Origin: Fibrobacter sp. UWH6
Lineage (GTDB): Bacteria; Fibrobacterota; Fibrobacteria; Fibrobacterales; Fibrobacteraceae
DNA: 64,000 nucleotides
Direction: 5' to 3'
Assembly: GCF_900142465.1 (NCBI RefSeq)
Contig: NZ_FRAX01000008.1
Location: 82,730-146,729, forward strand
Both the position numbers and the translations under genes were made by a program. Every line of letters starts with the position of its first letter. Position 1 is the first letter of the stretch. Positions 1 to 13,298 of the stretch are shown here, piece by piece. The notes beneath the pieces were generated by a model. That model ran no database searches. It was not told the origin of the DNA and saw only the letters and a list, made by a program, of their open reading frames with translations.

Positions 1-2
1 TT

Positions 3-764
3 ATTCACGTTCCCAGCACTTACAAGGGCGACAAGCCGGTTCCCTTGATTGTGGACTACCACCCCATTGGCGGAAACGCAGACCAGTGGGCAGGAAGCAA
101 GACTTATGAAAGCGAAACCCAGGCAGACCAGGTAATCATCATCTACCCCGACGGTGAAGCAAGCGCCGGCGGATTCATGGGACATGCCTGGAACGTCGGC
201 CCCTGCTGCAACGATGCAGACGATGTCACCTTCAGCCGCAAGTTTATTGAGGAAGCCAAGAAGGAAGTCTATATCGACTCCAAGCGCATTTACGCCGTGG
301 GCTTCTCCATGGGCGGCGGCATGTCCAACTATGCAGCCTGCAAGATGGCCGATATTTACGCCGCAGTGGCCCCCGCCTCCATGGACCTTTCCGAAGAAGT
401 CGTCAAGAACGGCATGAACGGAGGTTGCAAGCCTAGCCGTCCCATTCCCGTGCTGAACTTCCGCGGAACAAGAGACAATGTCGTAAGCTACAATGGCGGC
501 TACTCCAGCGTAGTACCGGGCAAGCCCATCACCTTCCTTGGCGCCGAAAACAACTTTAAGGAATGGGCCTCCATGAACCAGTGCACCGGTTCCCCAAAGG
601 GCTCCACTCCCGAAAACGGCTGCCAGATGTACGAGAACTGCGCCAGTGGCGTAAAGGTGGGACTCTGTATAGACAAGCTAGGAGGAACCTGCACTGGCAA
701 CGGTCACGAAGCAGGCTGCGCCCGCATCGGCTGGGCCTTCCTGAAGCAATTCACCATGCCGTAA
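3..764 (+). CDS. Secreted CE1/LpqC-type esterase, C-terminal part
   Basis: The reading frame is already open at the window edge, so the start and any signal peptide lie to the left. The visible part is an alpha/beta-hydrolase of the polyhydroxybutyrate depolymerase / feruloyl esterase group (LpqC-like, CE1 relatives). The oxyanion-hole region DYHPIGG is near the visible start. The nucleophile elbow GFSMGGG supplies the catalytic Ser, the Asp probably lies in RGTRDN, and the His probably lies in GNGHE near the end. Several Cys residues suggest an exported, disulfide-bonded enzyme. A role in removing feruloyl or acetyl esters from xylan is inferred from the neighbouring genes. Unlike its neighbours it ends directly after the catalytic domain, with no CBM6 and no sorting tail. 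A hairpin terminator follows at 838-872. Confidence 0.8.
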   Translation: MHVPSTYKGDKPVPLIVDYHPIGGNADQWAGSKTYESETQADQVIIIYPDGEASAGGFMGHAWNVGPCCNDADDVTFSRKFIEEAKKEVYIDSKRIYAVGFSMGGGMSNYAACKMADIYAAVAPASMDLSEEVVKNGMNGGCKPSRPIPVLNFRGTRDNVVSYNGGYSSVVPGKPITFLGAENNFKEWASMNQCTGSPKGSTPENGCQMYENCASGVKVGLCIDKLGGTCTGNGHEAGCARIGWAFLKQFTMP

Positions 765-837
765 CTAGAGCATCGGCCGTAACCAGCCCTAGTCGGCCTT
801 AGGTACGGCGCGAAGCGCAATAAAAGGTGCATTTAAA

Positions 838-872
838 AATTCCCAGGTCCTTGACCTGGGAATTTTCTTTTC
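838..872. terminator. Bidirectional hairpin terminator
   Basis: A 12-bp perfect stem (838-849 with 853-864, loop CTT) is followed by a T-rich run on the + strand and preceded by an A-rich run. It can end both the esterase gene on + and the GH95 gene on -. Confidence 0.8.
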
Positions 873-916
873 GACATTATTTTTCCTGCTTTTCCAACCG
901 ATTACGGAATTGGCGT

Positions 917-3916
917 TTAAAAGGCGGAAAGGCGAAGGACTTTCTGGCGGGACCCGCAGCGGACAATGGCGACATAATTTCCCTGTGCCAGGGCCTCGCT
1001 CACACCGAATTCCACCAGGTTGGAGGAACCGCCAATGCCGCGGGAGATTCCCACCTGACGGCCATCCACATCCAGGAGGCGCACGGTGTAGCTTTCGCCA
1101 GCAGGGGCCTTTACCATGAGAGCAATAGAGGCGTTGGACATAGGCACGCGGGACACTTCCAGGGAGTTGAAGCGCTGGGAGGCAACGGTGCCGATAGCGG
1201 TGGGATCGCCTTCCAGGGAGAACTTATCCACGTTCATGAGGAAGCCTTCGCCGTTGTAGGTAAAGCGCAAAGTCTGTTCGCCGGCAGGGAGTTCGATAGA
1301 AGTGGATTCTTCGTACCAATCATTCCACCCGCTAGTCTTTGCAGGATCAACGGTAATAACACCCAGCTTCTTGCCAGCCTCGTCGGTCACCGTAATGGTG
1401 CTTTCGTCTTCGGAACCGGAAGCCACGCGGACCTTCAAAGTGTAGGTTCCAGCAACAGGGGCCTTGACGAAGTATTCGGACCAGTCGCCGTCTTCGATCC
1501 AGCCGATATTGGGTTCGCCGGATTCATCGGGTTCAATAACCACACCGTCCATAGCCACGTAATCTTCCGCTTCGATGGTCGCGGGAATGGCCACGGCTTC
1601 GAAAGGTTCGTTGGTCAGTTTCAAGTTACCGTCGAATTCGTACTTGCCGCCCGCCATGGTGGTGGTGCTGGCGATATTGCCGTTATATTCGATGGTCAGA
1701 TTATCCTTGTTGGTGGAGCTAAGGCCAAGATAAGTCAACTTGCCGTTATTCCAGGCCAGGGAATCCACAGTGATTCCGCCGCGGGCCTTGAGACCTGCGA
1801 TGCTGCCGCTAGACCACTTGGAAGGAAGTGCGGGCAGAACGCGAATCTTGCCGCCCTGACTCTGGATGAACATTTCGTTAATGCCGGAAACGGCACCGAA
1901 GTTACCATCAATCTGGAAAGGCGGATGTGCGTCAAAAAGGTTATTGTAGGTACGGTCCGGTGTAAGGAGGTTGCGGACCAGCTTGTAGGCATGATCGCCA
2001 TCCTGCAAACGAGCCCACAAGTTAATCTTCCAGGCCAGAGACCAGCCGGTGGCATTGTCGCCGCGCTGGGTCAAAGTAGTCTTTGCAGCTTCCGCTTCTT
2101 CCTTGGTGCCGTCTACAGAAATCTGGGCACTGGGGAAAAGGCCGTAAAGGTGAGAAACATGGCGGTGATCGCTCTTAGGATCATCCCAATCTTCAAACCA
2201 TTCCATAAGCTGGCCATACTTACCGATCTGATTAGGCGGAAGCTTCTTCACGGCCGCTTCAAAATCGGCGCGAAGATCTGCGTCAACGCCCAAAATCTTG
2301 GAAGCTTCGATGGCATTGTTGAAGGCATCGCGGGCGATCTGAATATCCATGGTAGGGCCAAAGCAGACATTGTAACCACCGTGTGTATTTTCGGGAGAAT
2401 CGCTAGGTGCGGTTACCAGATACTTATGGCCACTCTTCGGTTCTTCAACCATAGTGGTGAGGTAGAATTCTGCGGCGCCCTTCATAGTTTCGTAGGCGTC
2501 CTTCAGGAACTGCTTATCACCGGTATAGAGGTAATGTTCCCACAGGTGGGTGCTAAGCCAGCCTGCGCCAGAAGGCCATACGCCCCAGGAGCCATCTACG
2601 GGACCGGTACGGTTCCAGAGGTCAGTATTATGATGGACAACCCAGCCGCGGTCCGTTCCCCAGATTTCCTTGGCGCTCTTGGAGCCCTGAGTGACGAGAG
2701 CCTTGATTTTGTCGAACAGAGGTACACCGCATTCCTGAAGGTTGGCGGATTCAACCATCCAGTAGTTCATTTCAAGGTTGATGTTGGTGGTGTACTTGGA
2801 ACCCCACATAGGAGAAGTATCCTTGTTCCAGATGCCCTGAAGGTTTGCGGGCTGGCCGCCCTTACGGGAGCTGGAAATCATGAGGTAACGACCAAACTGG
2901 TAGTAAAGTTCCACAAAGGAAGGGTCATCGGTAGTGTTGAAAGCCTTGACGCGGCTGGTAGTAATATCACCTGCGTTAGAAGCGGCAGCGCCCAAGTTCA
3001 GACGCACACGATTGTACAATTCCTGATAGTCCTTAAGATGAGCGGAACGCAGCTGATCGTAGGTCTTGGCGCTAGCAGCCTTGATGGTGGCCTCGGCGCG
3101 GGCAGCGGGGTCTGCGGTCACATTATCGAAAGAAACGAAATTCGTACCCGTATTCAAAATGATGGTTGCGGAATTTGCACCGGAAACGTTGACGGTTCCA
3201 TTGCCTGCAGAAACGGTACCGCCATCAGTCTGCACCACAAAGCGGGTCTGGAACTTGATGGAGTTGACGGTCGCATCCATGGTGAGGGTGTTGGAGCCCA
3301 CATTCTTCACACTATTATTTTTGTGAGGCGTAGTTAGACCTGCACTAAAACCAACCCTACCCTTTTCGCTTGCGGTCAGGCGGACCACAATCACATTGTC
3401 GGGATAGCTGGCAAAATATTCACGGGTGTACTTTACGCCGCCTGCCGTATAGGTAGTCTTTGCCGTTGCGGTCTCAAGATCCAGTTCACGACGATAGTCA
3501 GAAGCGGTGTGGCCAGTATTGATCACCAAATCACCAACAGGCTGGAATGCAGCAATGTCATAGGTGGCAAAACTGCCAGTTACATCTTCAGCAGTCTTGT
3601 AGTCGCCAGAGAAAAGGGCGTTACGGATCTGACCCAGTTTGCTTGCAGAGCCACTCTTATTGTTGCTGCCGGGACCGCTATTCCATACGGTACCTTCATT
3701 CAGTCCGATGATATCCTTGCCGGCTCCGCCATAGACCATGCCGCCCATGTAGCCGTTACCAATGGGGAGCGCATCGGTGAACACATCGCCGGCATCACGG
3801 TTGTACCAAAGAACGTGAGAGGTTTCGGGCGCAGCATTTGCAGATGCCACGAACATCGGTGAGGAAAGAGCTGCAAGACTCAAACCCAAACCAAACAACA
3901 AATTTTTAGAAAACAT
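917..3916 (-). CDS. GH95 alpha-L-fucosidase/galactosidase with CBM6-like module
   Basis: Secreted exo-glycosidase predicted to remove terminal alpha-L-fucosyl (or L-galactosyl) residues from xyloglucan or pectin side chains. The start at 3916 is chosen because AAAGAGGT sits just upstream and a signal peptide (about residues 1-29, ending ANA-A) begins there; the frame is open further upstream but without support. The N-terminus shows the GH95 pattern WYNRDAGDVFTDALPIGNG, followed by GGMVYGG and LNEGTVWNSG. A large (alpha/alpha)6 region includes WPSGAGWLSTHLWEHY and later DGNFGAVSG. A divergent CBM6/CBM35-like module covers about residues 775-907 (AEDYVAMDG, DWSEYFV). The last 90 residues form a beta-rich tail ending LRLSAF. 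Length 999 aa is usual for GH95 plus one CBM. It has its own promoter at 3946-4012. Confidence 0.9.
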   Translation of the reverse strand: MFSKNLLFGLGLSLAALSSPMFVASANAAPETSHVLWYNRDAGDVFTDALPIGNGYMGGMVYGGAGKDIIGLNEGTVWNSGPGSNNKSGSASKLGQIRNALFSGDYKTAEDVTGSFATYDIAAFQPVGDLVINTGHTASDYRRELDLETATAKTTYTAGGVKYTREYFASYPDNVIVVRLTASEKGRVGFSAGLTTPHKNNSVKNVGSNTLTMDATVNSIKFQTRFVVQTDGGTVSAGNGTVNVSGANSATIILNTGTNFVSFDNVTADPAARAEATIKAASAKTYDQLRSAHLKDYQELYNRVRLNLGAAASNAGDITTSRVKAFNTTDDPSFVELYYQFGRYLMISSSRKGGQPANLQGIWNKDTSPMWGSKYTTNINLEMNYWMVESANLQECGVPLFDKIKALVTQGSKSAKEIWGTDRGWVVHHNTDLWNRTGPVDGSWGVWPSGAGWLSTHLWEHYLYTGDKQFLKDAYETMKGAAEFYLTTMVEEPKSGHKYLVTAPSDSPENTHGGYNVCFGPTMDIQIARDAFNNAIEASKILGVDADLRADFEAAVKKLPPNQIGKYGQLMEWFEDWDDPKSDHRHVSHLYGLFPSAQISVDGTKEEAEAAKTTLTQRGDNATGWSLAWKINLWARLQDGDHAYKLVRNLLTPDRTYNNLFDAHPPFQIDGNFGAVSGINEMFIQSQGGKIRVLPALPSKWSSGSIAGLKARGGITVDSLAWNNGKLTYLGLSSTNKDNLTIEYNGNIASTTTMAGGKYEFDGNLKLTNEPFEAVAIPATIEAEDYVAMDGVVIEPDESGEPNIGWIEDGDWSEYFVKAPVAGTYTLKVRVASGSEDESTITVTDEAGKKLGVITVDPAKTSGWNDWYEESTSIELPAGEQTLRFTYNGEGFLMNVDKFSLEGDPTAIGTVASQRFNSLEVSRVPMSNASIALMVKAPAGESYTVRLLDVDGRQVGISRGIGGSSNLVEFGVSEALAQGNYVAIVRCGSRQKVLRLSAF

Positions 3917-3945
3917 ATGGACCTCTTTCCCTTTAATTTTTCTCT

Positions 3946-4012
3946 GTAAAAATATTCCTGTATGACGCATTTTACCCACGTCATTTACAAAGTCTCATGG
4001 ATAGATTGTCAA
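3946..4012 (-). promoter_or_regulatory. CAZyme-type promoter of GH95: palindrome plus -10 box
   Basis: Palindrome TGGATAGATTGTCAA at 3998-4012 (core TGGACA-N3-TGTCAA with one mismatch). The -10-like box is at 3946-3958, read on - as GGAATATTTTTAC. The gap between them is about 40 bp and the ATG is about 30 bp further on. Same layout as the other enzyme promoters in this window. Confidence 0.65.
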
Positions 4013-4023
4013 AGCCCATTAAC

Positions 4024-4058
4024 AACAAAAAGCACTTCGAAATTTCTCTCGAAGTGCT
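4024..4058 (-). terminator. Terminator of the GH2 gene
   Basis: A 10-bp stem (4031-4040 with 4049-4058) is followed on the - strand by a short T run. It lies 32 bp past the GH2 stop codon and before the GH95 promoter. Confidence 0.75.
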
Positions 4059-4089
4059 ATGGGTGTGGCGTATACAGATTCCGCTAATT

Positions 4090-8001
<3,912 letters not shown>

Positions 8002-8016
8002 TTATTACCAACCAAT

Positions 8017-8083
8017 AAAAAAATACCCCTTTTAAAGAGGTAGCGAAATATCTGTTGTGAAAATCTCATTGACAGATTGTCCA
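8017..8083 (-). promoter_or_regulatory. CAZyme-type promoter of GH2
   Basis: Palindrome TTGACAGATTGTCCA at 8069-8083. The -10-like box is at 8017-8027, read on - as GGTATTTTTTT, about 42 bp downstream. The start codon at 7989 is about 30 bp beyond the box. Confidence 0.65.
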
Positions 8084-8101
8084 AAAGCGTCCATTATGGA
8101 C

Positions 8102-8131
8102 AAAAAAAGTCCCAGTCCGAAGACTGAGACT
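8102..8131 (-). terminator. Terminator of the first GH43 gene
   Basis: On the - strand a 10-bp stem (8108-8117 with 8122-8131) with a TTCG tetraloop is followed by seven Ts. A textbook intrinsic terminator 37 bp after the GH43 stop. Confidence 0.9.
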
Positions 8132-8167
8132 TTCCCCAAAACTCCCTTTCGGAGTATCAAAAGATTT

Positions 8168-10327
8168 TTACTTCACCTGAACTTTCTGCATGGCATTAAC
8201 GCCTACGCCACGGAGCAGGTATACACCGCGAACAAATCCTGCAGACTTCATTTCCTGCGAAATGGAAACAGCCTCGGTTGCAGACAATTCCACATTGCCA
8301 ATCAGTTTGCCGTTCATGCTAAACACTTCATAAGAAGCCGGCTGAATTTTGACGAACTGAACACGAGATCCAATAGAGACTTCCTCATCATTAGATTCAT
8401 TACCTATGGGAGAGCTGTCTTCAGCATCCTTGCCAGATTCAAAGTTGAAGTAGTCCACATCGAACCAGTCGCCGGTAGCGGTAAAGCGAAGAATATGCTT
8501 ACCCGCAGTCAGCTTCACATTGGCCTTTGCCTTGGCGTATTCGCTGTAACTTCCTTCTTCCTTGGCGGCGGGAACTTCTACGTCAGAGGTAATATCTTCA
8601 CCGTCAATAGAAAGCTTGAAGGTAGAGCCACCTGCAGATGCCACCGCAGCATACATGGTGTAATCACCATCCTTGGCCACATCCACGGTGTATTCCAGCC
8701 ATTCGCCTTCCTGGATAAAGCCGATAGCGATACGGCCATCCTTCTTCTTGTAAATATCAACGCCAGTGCCATCACGGTAGTCGGAACATTCAGAAAGATC
8801 GTCTCCGGAGCAAGCATGGTTTTCAGCATCCTTGTCCATGTAGGAACTGTTACCGCGACCCACACCCGGCTTGTCGAAATTCTCGGCCTGGATCTTACCG
8901 GGAATTGCGAATGCAGCACCCAGATACGGTTCCTGAGGAACAGCGGTTGCAGAAGTTTCAAAGTACCAGTAGTCAAACTTGAAGTTGCCCGACTTAAATA
9001 CGAAATACAAGTCTCCAATGCCTTCGGCACCGGTCACTTTAAAGGAGTTTTCCTGCCAATCGGTGCTTGCAGGAACCTCGATGGTAGACATCAGCGGACC
9101 AGTTGCAGAACCGGAGTGAAGTTCAATCACACCAGAGCCGCCCTTGGTGCAGACCACAATATCATCGGCACCCATGCTCATGTCCACAGAACGGACCTTA
9201 GTCCAGGAACCCGCATTCATATTGGTAAGGTAAACAGTCTTACCTTCGGTTTCAACATTCTTGATAATGGTATAACCACCGCTCTTATCTAGATTGATGC
9301 CTTCCATCCAAGCCTTGGTTTCGGCCTGTACCTTTTCGTACGGGTCCAGATTCTTGATAGGAGTCTTGACGCCTTCATCCGTCATGTGAATGGTAGGAAT
9401 GGTACCATCAGCACCCCAGGTGAATTCCTCCACTGCAGAAGTACGGGAATAGCCACCTGCACCAGGAACACGGCGCTGATTATGATAGAAGAAGAAGCTA
9501 CGGCCCTGGAAATCCACAATGCCGGAATGAACTGTAAATGCGGCACCCGATTCGCCGCTAGGCATAATAGTGCCCTTATACTGCCAGCCGCTAGTGGGCT
9601 TGTCACTCCAGGAATAGTCAATAGATTCAGGAACACCGCTTGCAGCGTAAATCATGTAATACTTGTTGCCGCGCTTATGGATCCACGGACCTTCGGTATA
9701 CTTGCCGTTAAAGCTAGACATGTCGGTAAGTTTCACGTCGGTGGCACATTCGATCATGTTTTCCTTAAGAGGGCAATAATAAAGCTTGGGGTTACCCCAG
9801 TACAGATAAGCCTGGCCATCGTCATCAATCCATACAGTCGGATCAATGTAGTCCCAGTTGGGGCCAGCCAAGTGCTTACCATTCAAGGCATCCTTAAAGG
9901 GACCTTCCTTGGTGTCGGAAACAGCCACGTTAATGGCGCGGCCACCACGGGTTGATTCCACTGTAACGTAGTAGTAATACTTGTACTTGCCGCTGGCATC
10001 CTTACGACGGATTACCTGGGCAGCCCAGTCGCCATTCTTCTTGGCGCTGCCGTTAAAATCACCAGCTTCCAGAATCAGCGTACCCATATCGGTCCAGTTC
10101 ACCATATCGGTGGTGCAGGAAACACGCCAGCCGTGCATGGTAAAGAAGGAACCACCTTCGTCGTTACCGGAATAGGAGCAAAGGGTATCGCCAAACACAA
10201 CCGGAGCCGGGTCCGGGGAATAGTACGTCTGGATAATCGGATTATCAGCCATGGCAGAGGGCACTAGACCCAAGCCAAACAGGCCGAATGCGGCCGGAGC
10301 AATCCACTTCTTGAAACTCTTTTTCAT
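8168..10327 (-). CDS. GH43 arabinofuranosidase/xylosidase with two CBM6 modules
   Basis: Secreted five-bladed beta-propeller glycosidase. The start at 10327 gives a clean signal peptide (MKKSFKKWIAPAAFG..., cleavage near AMA); codons upstream of it read through the promoter and are not used. GH43 landmarks are the catalytic base Asp in SPDPAPVV, the pKa-modulating Asp in IDPTVWIDDDG and the acid Glu in TEGPWI. A first CBM6-like beta-sandwich is at about 329-456 and a second canonical CBM6 at about 472-629, with the loop ACSGDD...SECSDYRDGTGVDIY. The tail ends QKVQVK. Total 719 aa. This GH43-CBM6-CBM6 layout is repeated by the gene at 34714-36981. Arabinoxylan debranching is the likely role; exact specificity cannot be read from sequence. 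Confidence 0.9.
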   Translation of the reverse strand: MKKSFKKWIAPAAFGLFGLGLVPSAMADNPIIQTYYSPDPAPVVFGDTLCSYSGNDEGGSFFTMHGWRVSCTTDMVNWTDMGTLILEAGDFNGSAKKNGDWAAQVIRRKDASGKYKYYYYVTVESTRGGRAINVAVSDTKEGPFKDALNGKHLAGPNWDYIDPTVWIDDDGQAYLYWGNPKLYYCPLKENMIECATDVKLTDMSSFNGKYTEGPWIHKRGNKYYMIYAASGVPESIDYSWSDKPTSGWQYKGTIMPSGESGAAFTVHSGIVDFQGRSFFFYHNQRRVPGAGGYSRTSAVEEFTWGADGTIPTIHMTDEGVKTPIKNLDPYEKVQAETKAWMEGINLDKSGGYTIIKNVETEGKTVYLTNMNAGSWTKVRSVDMSMGADDIVVCTKGGSGVIELHSGSATGPLMSTIEVPASTDWQENSFKVTGAEGIGDLYFVFKSGNFKFDYWYFETSATAVPQEPYLGAAFAIPGKIQAENFDKPGVGRGNSSYMDKDAENHACSGDDLSECSDYRDGTGVDIYKKKDGRIAIGFIQEGEWLEYTVDVAKDGDYTMYAAVASAGGSTFKLSIDGEDITSDVEVPAAKEEGSYSEYAKAKANVKLTAGKHILRFTATGDWFDVDYFNFESGKDAEDSSPIGNESNDEEVSIGSRVQFVKIQPASYEVFSMNGKLIGNVELSATEAVSISQEMKSAGFVRGVYLLRGVGVNAMQKVQVK

Positions 10328-10356
10328 ACAATACCATACCCTTTTATGTTTTTTTA

Positions 10357-10428
10357 TAAAAATATCTTTAGGAACCGCTAACCGACCAACAGAAAGAAGA
10401 AATCCCATTGACAAGTTGTCAATGGGAT
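10357..10428 (-). promoter_or_regulatory. CAZyme-type promoter of the first GH43 gene
   Basis: Core palindrome TTGACAAGTTGTCAA at 10408-10422, part of a perfect 27-bp inverted repeat at 10402-10428. The -10-like box is at 10357-10366 (GATATTTTTA on -), about 42 bp downstream. The inverted repeat lies just past the stop of the next gene (10453) and is followed by TTCTTCTTTCT, so it may also act as that gene's terminator. Confidence 0.65.
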
Positions 10429-10452
10429 AACAATGTTTCATTCCTTAAAAAA

Positions 10453-13068
10453 CTACTTCACTTTCATGCGGAAGGCGGATCCGTTGGGAGCCTTCACCAT
10501 GTAGATGCCGGCATCATGAATCATGGCACGGGCGGCATTCTGAGCTTCGCGGGCGGAATTTGCATTCACGTAGCCCATGAGGCGGCCCTGAGCGGTATAC
10601 ACCTTGTAGGCACCAACGCTGTTCAAATCCAAGCTGATTCCGTAATTCACCGACTTGATACCCATGGCGTTCAGTTCTTCTTCGGTCAGAGCGAACTTGA
10701 TCCAGTCCAGGTTGCCGTATGTACCGGTAATGGCCACACGGAGCACATGTTCACCCTTAGTCAGTTTCGCCGTCTTACCATCGATGGAATCGTAGGTCAC
10801 CCAGTCTTCGCCCTGGGGGATCGCAATGGTATCGGTAATGGCCTTGCCATCCATGAACAGGCGGAAACTTGCCATATCCAGGCCGCTAGCCACATTGGCA
10901 CGGAACAGGTATTCGCCATCCTCAGCCACGTTCACGGTGTATTCCAGCCATTCGCCAGGATTGGTGTAACCAATGGCATAGCCCTTGCAATCTTCGGTAT
11001 TCAAGGTGTCGGAGCAGCCATAGCCCACAACGTCTACGCCATCTTCGCGGTATACGTTACCTTCGTTGATGAAATCCTTGTCGCTGAAGGAAACGCTCTG
11101 ACCGCCTTCATCGTAGTTTTCGAGCTGGATTACGCCCGGGATAGCTGCGGCCACGCCACCGAAAGGAGCCTGGGGCACCGTATTGGAGAAATCAGGCAGC
11201 GGAATTTCCGTGATTTCCTTGATGTACTTGAAATCCTTTTCGATACCGGCATTGTCTGCAGTATTCTGGTTCCAGTAATTACCAGTCTGGTTAATTGTAT
11301 TGGTTCCTGCCTGGTTCTGGCCTACACCACCCTGGGCATTCTTGAACACGTTTTCCTTGATGGTAAAGCCGCTGGTACCTTCATCCAGGTAGATGGGCAC
11401 ATTCCAGTAGTCAGCCCACTTGGAAGTGGTGTTATCGTGAATATAGTTGTACTGGATTTCACCACCAACACCCTGGTTAGACAAAGTGTAAATCGGACCT
11501 GCGTCGCAAAGCAGACGAGCGATATGGTGAATCTCGTTCCAGTTAATATGGTTATTGGTCATGGCCGTTTCTTTCTTGGTCCAGCCGAAACCAACGGAAA
11601 TGCCGGAGTAGTTCGTATAGGAAATTTCGTTATGGACAATTTCCACAAAGCGGGGGTAACCAGCGCCAATACCAACAGCACCCTGATGTTCCGTAGTCAC
11701 GTTATTGACCAAGTTGTTCTTGATGGTATCGCGGGTGCTGATTTCTTCCTTATCGGTAGGATTGTAGGCTTCGTGAATTTCGGTGAGGGAGTCCTGGGCA
11801 AACTTACCGATCATGATACCAGCAGCGCCAATATCGAAGAAGGCGTTGCCCTGGATCATATCGTCATTGGTACCGCTAACAAAATCAAGTGCCGTTGCGG
11901 CAATCTGGGAGAAAACGTTTCCCTGGACCTTGAAATGATGGGCATTTTCTACGCGGAATGCGGCATCCGGACGCCACAGCAGGAACTTATTGCTGTTCAA
12001 ATTTTCCCAGTTTCCGCGACCCGGGTCAGCCAAGACATCGATATTGAAGTTTGCGGCCTGCAGATCCAGGAAGCCTTCATCGCTGGGGCGCAGGTAATTG
12101 GAATGGCCGAAGTACAGGCCTTCGAATGCCATATAGCCCACCTTGTTCTTGGTATCCTTACCCAGAACGTTAAACAGGGTATTGACACGGGGAGCCACAA
12201 CAACTGCAGAGCCCATATTTTCGCCTTCGCGGGCCTTGTAGTAAAGCACATGTTCCTTTTCGTCCAGGAACCATTCACCCGGGGCGTCAATAAAATCGTA
12301 GGAGTTTTCGAGATAGAAAGCCTGCTGCTTGGGCGGATTGCTGGCAAAGGCGGTACCCAGCATAGGGTAGGCGCGGTGGAAGAGGCGGGTACGTTCCGGA
12401 TCCTTGGGAATCAACTTGGAAGTACCACCGTTATTCTGAATCTTTTCCAGACGGAGGATATTTTCGGACCAGGCAATCATCAAGTGGATTTCCACATTGT
12501 CCGCATCCTTGATCATCTTTACATCGTCGGTAGAAACATCAAAAGCGCGGCCAGCGGAGTCCACCTTGGTCAGGCGCCTAAAATCATGGTCCATGTCGTT
12601 GACCATGTTGGGGTAGCAAGCGCGAACGGCCTTCTTGTTGTTCACATACAGCTGGCGGAAACGGCCATCTACGTTTTCTGCCTTCCAGATGTTATTCTTT
12701 TCGTCATGGATAGTCCAGCCGGTAATGGGCATACCACCGGTAATCAGGGGCTTTTCGCCATCGGCAGCCTTATAACGGACGTAATAGCCGTTCTGACCGC
12801 CATCAGCCTCGGTAAAGTTCACGGTGTTGGTCAGCTGGTAGGTACCTTCCCGGAGAATGACCTCGATATCGCCGGTCATGGAGCCGTTGATAGCACGAAC
12901 CGCCTTCTGGGCAGCCGTAATCGTCTTAAAAGGGGCGTCCTTGGTACCCTTCGCGGCATCACTGCCATCGGGAGCCACATAAAAGGTAGCCTGAGTCGCA
13001 GCCTGAGCCAGGCCAAAGATAGATGCGCAAGCCAGAACTGCGCCACCAAAAACATGTTTAAAAGCCAT
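10453..13068 (-). CDS. Right-handed beta-helix glycosidase (GH141-like) with CBM6
   Basis: Secreted 871-aa protein with signal peptide at 1-23 (ends LAQA). The region FYVAPDGSDAAKGTKDAPFK, then AQKAVRAI and VILREGTYQL, is the standard opening of parallel beta-helix proteins. The middle repeats strand-turn units such as VQGNVFSQIAATALDFV and GNAFFDIGAAGIMIG. The overall order resembles GH141 (fucosidase/xylanase of the rhamnogalacturonan-II and xylan type), which is my best guess. Polysaccharide lyase or other beta-helix families are not excluded because I cannot place catalytic residues with certainty. A CBM6 follows at about 639-793 (Cys-pair loop GCSDTLNTEDCKGY) and the tail ends FRMKVK. 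Own promoter at 13114-13181. Confidence 0.75.
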   Translation of the reverse strand: MAFKHVFGGAVLACASIFGLAQAATQATFYVAPDGSDAAKGTKDAPFKTITAAQKAVRAINGSMTGDIEVILREGTYQLTNTVNFTEADGGQNGYYVRYKAADGEKPLITGGMPITGWTIHDEKNNIWKAENVDGRFRQLYVNNKKAVRACYPNMVNDMDHDFRRLTKVDSAGRAFDVSTDDVKMIKDADNVEIHLMIAWSENILRLEKIQNNGGTSKLIPKDPERTRLFHRAYPMLGTAFASNPPKQQAFYLENSYDFIDAPGEWFLDEKEHVLYYKAREGENMGSAVVVAPRVNTLFNVLGKDTKNKVGYMAFEGLYFGHSNYLRPSDEGFLDLQAANFNIDVLADPGRGNWENLNSNKFLLWRPDAAFRVENAHHFKVQGNVFSQIAATALDFVSGTNDDMIQGNAFFDIGAAGIMIGKFAQDSLTEIHEAYNPTDKEEISTRDTIKNNLVNNVTTEHQGAVGIGAGYPRFVEIVHNEISYTNYSGISVGFGWTKKETAMTNNHINWNEIHHIARLLCDAGPIYTLSNQGVGGEIQYNYIHDNTTSKWADYWNVPIYLDEGTSGFTIKENVFKNAQGGVGQNQAGTNTINQTGNYWNQNTADNAGIEKDFKYIKEITEIPLPDFSNTVPQAPFGGVAAAIPGVIQLENYDEGGQSVSFSDKDFINEGNVYREDGVDVVGYGCSDTLNTEDCKGYAIGYTNPGEWLEYTVNVAEDGEYLFRANVASGLDMASFRLFMDGKAITDTIAIPQGEDWVTYDSIDGKTAKLTKGEHVLRVAITGTYGNLDWIKFALTEEELNAMGIKSVNYGISLDLNSVGAYKVYTAQGRLMGYVNANSAREAQNAARAMIHDAGIYMVKAPNGSAFRMKVK

Positions 13069-13113
13069 ACTTCCTCGCTTTTTCCGTTACCACACGGATA
13101 TACCAACCACATC

Positions 13114-13181
13114 CTAAAAGATATTTCTATGCAGGGCAAAAAGAATTGCCCCTACAAAACATCCCATGGACAAGTTGTCAA
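13114..13181 (-). promoter_or_regulatory. CAZyme-type promoter of the GH141-like gene
   Basis: Palindrome TGGACAAGTTGTCAA at 13167-13181. The -10-like box is at 13114-13126 (AAATATCTTTTAG on -), 41 bp downstream. A small hairpin (about 13133-13152) lies between them. Confidence 0.65.
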
Positions 13182-13298
13182 CACTCCAAGTCAGACGATT
13201 TACGCGTCAAAAACTAGACCAAAAACATATTTTTTAATTAATTTGATTAAATTTTACCAAATAACTTAATTTCGTATAAAACATTACTATATTATGGA

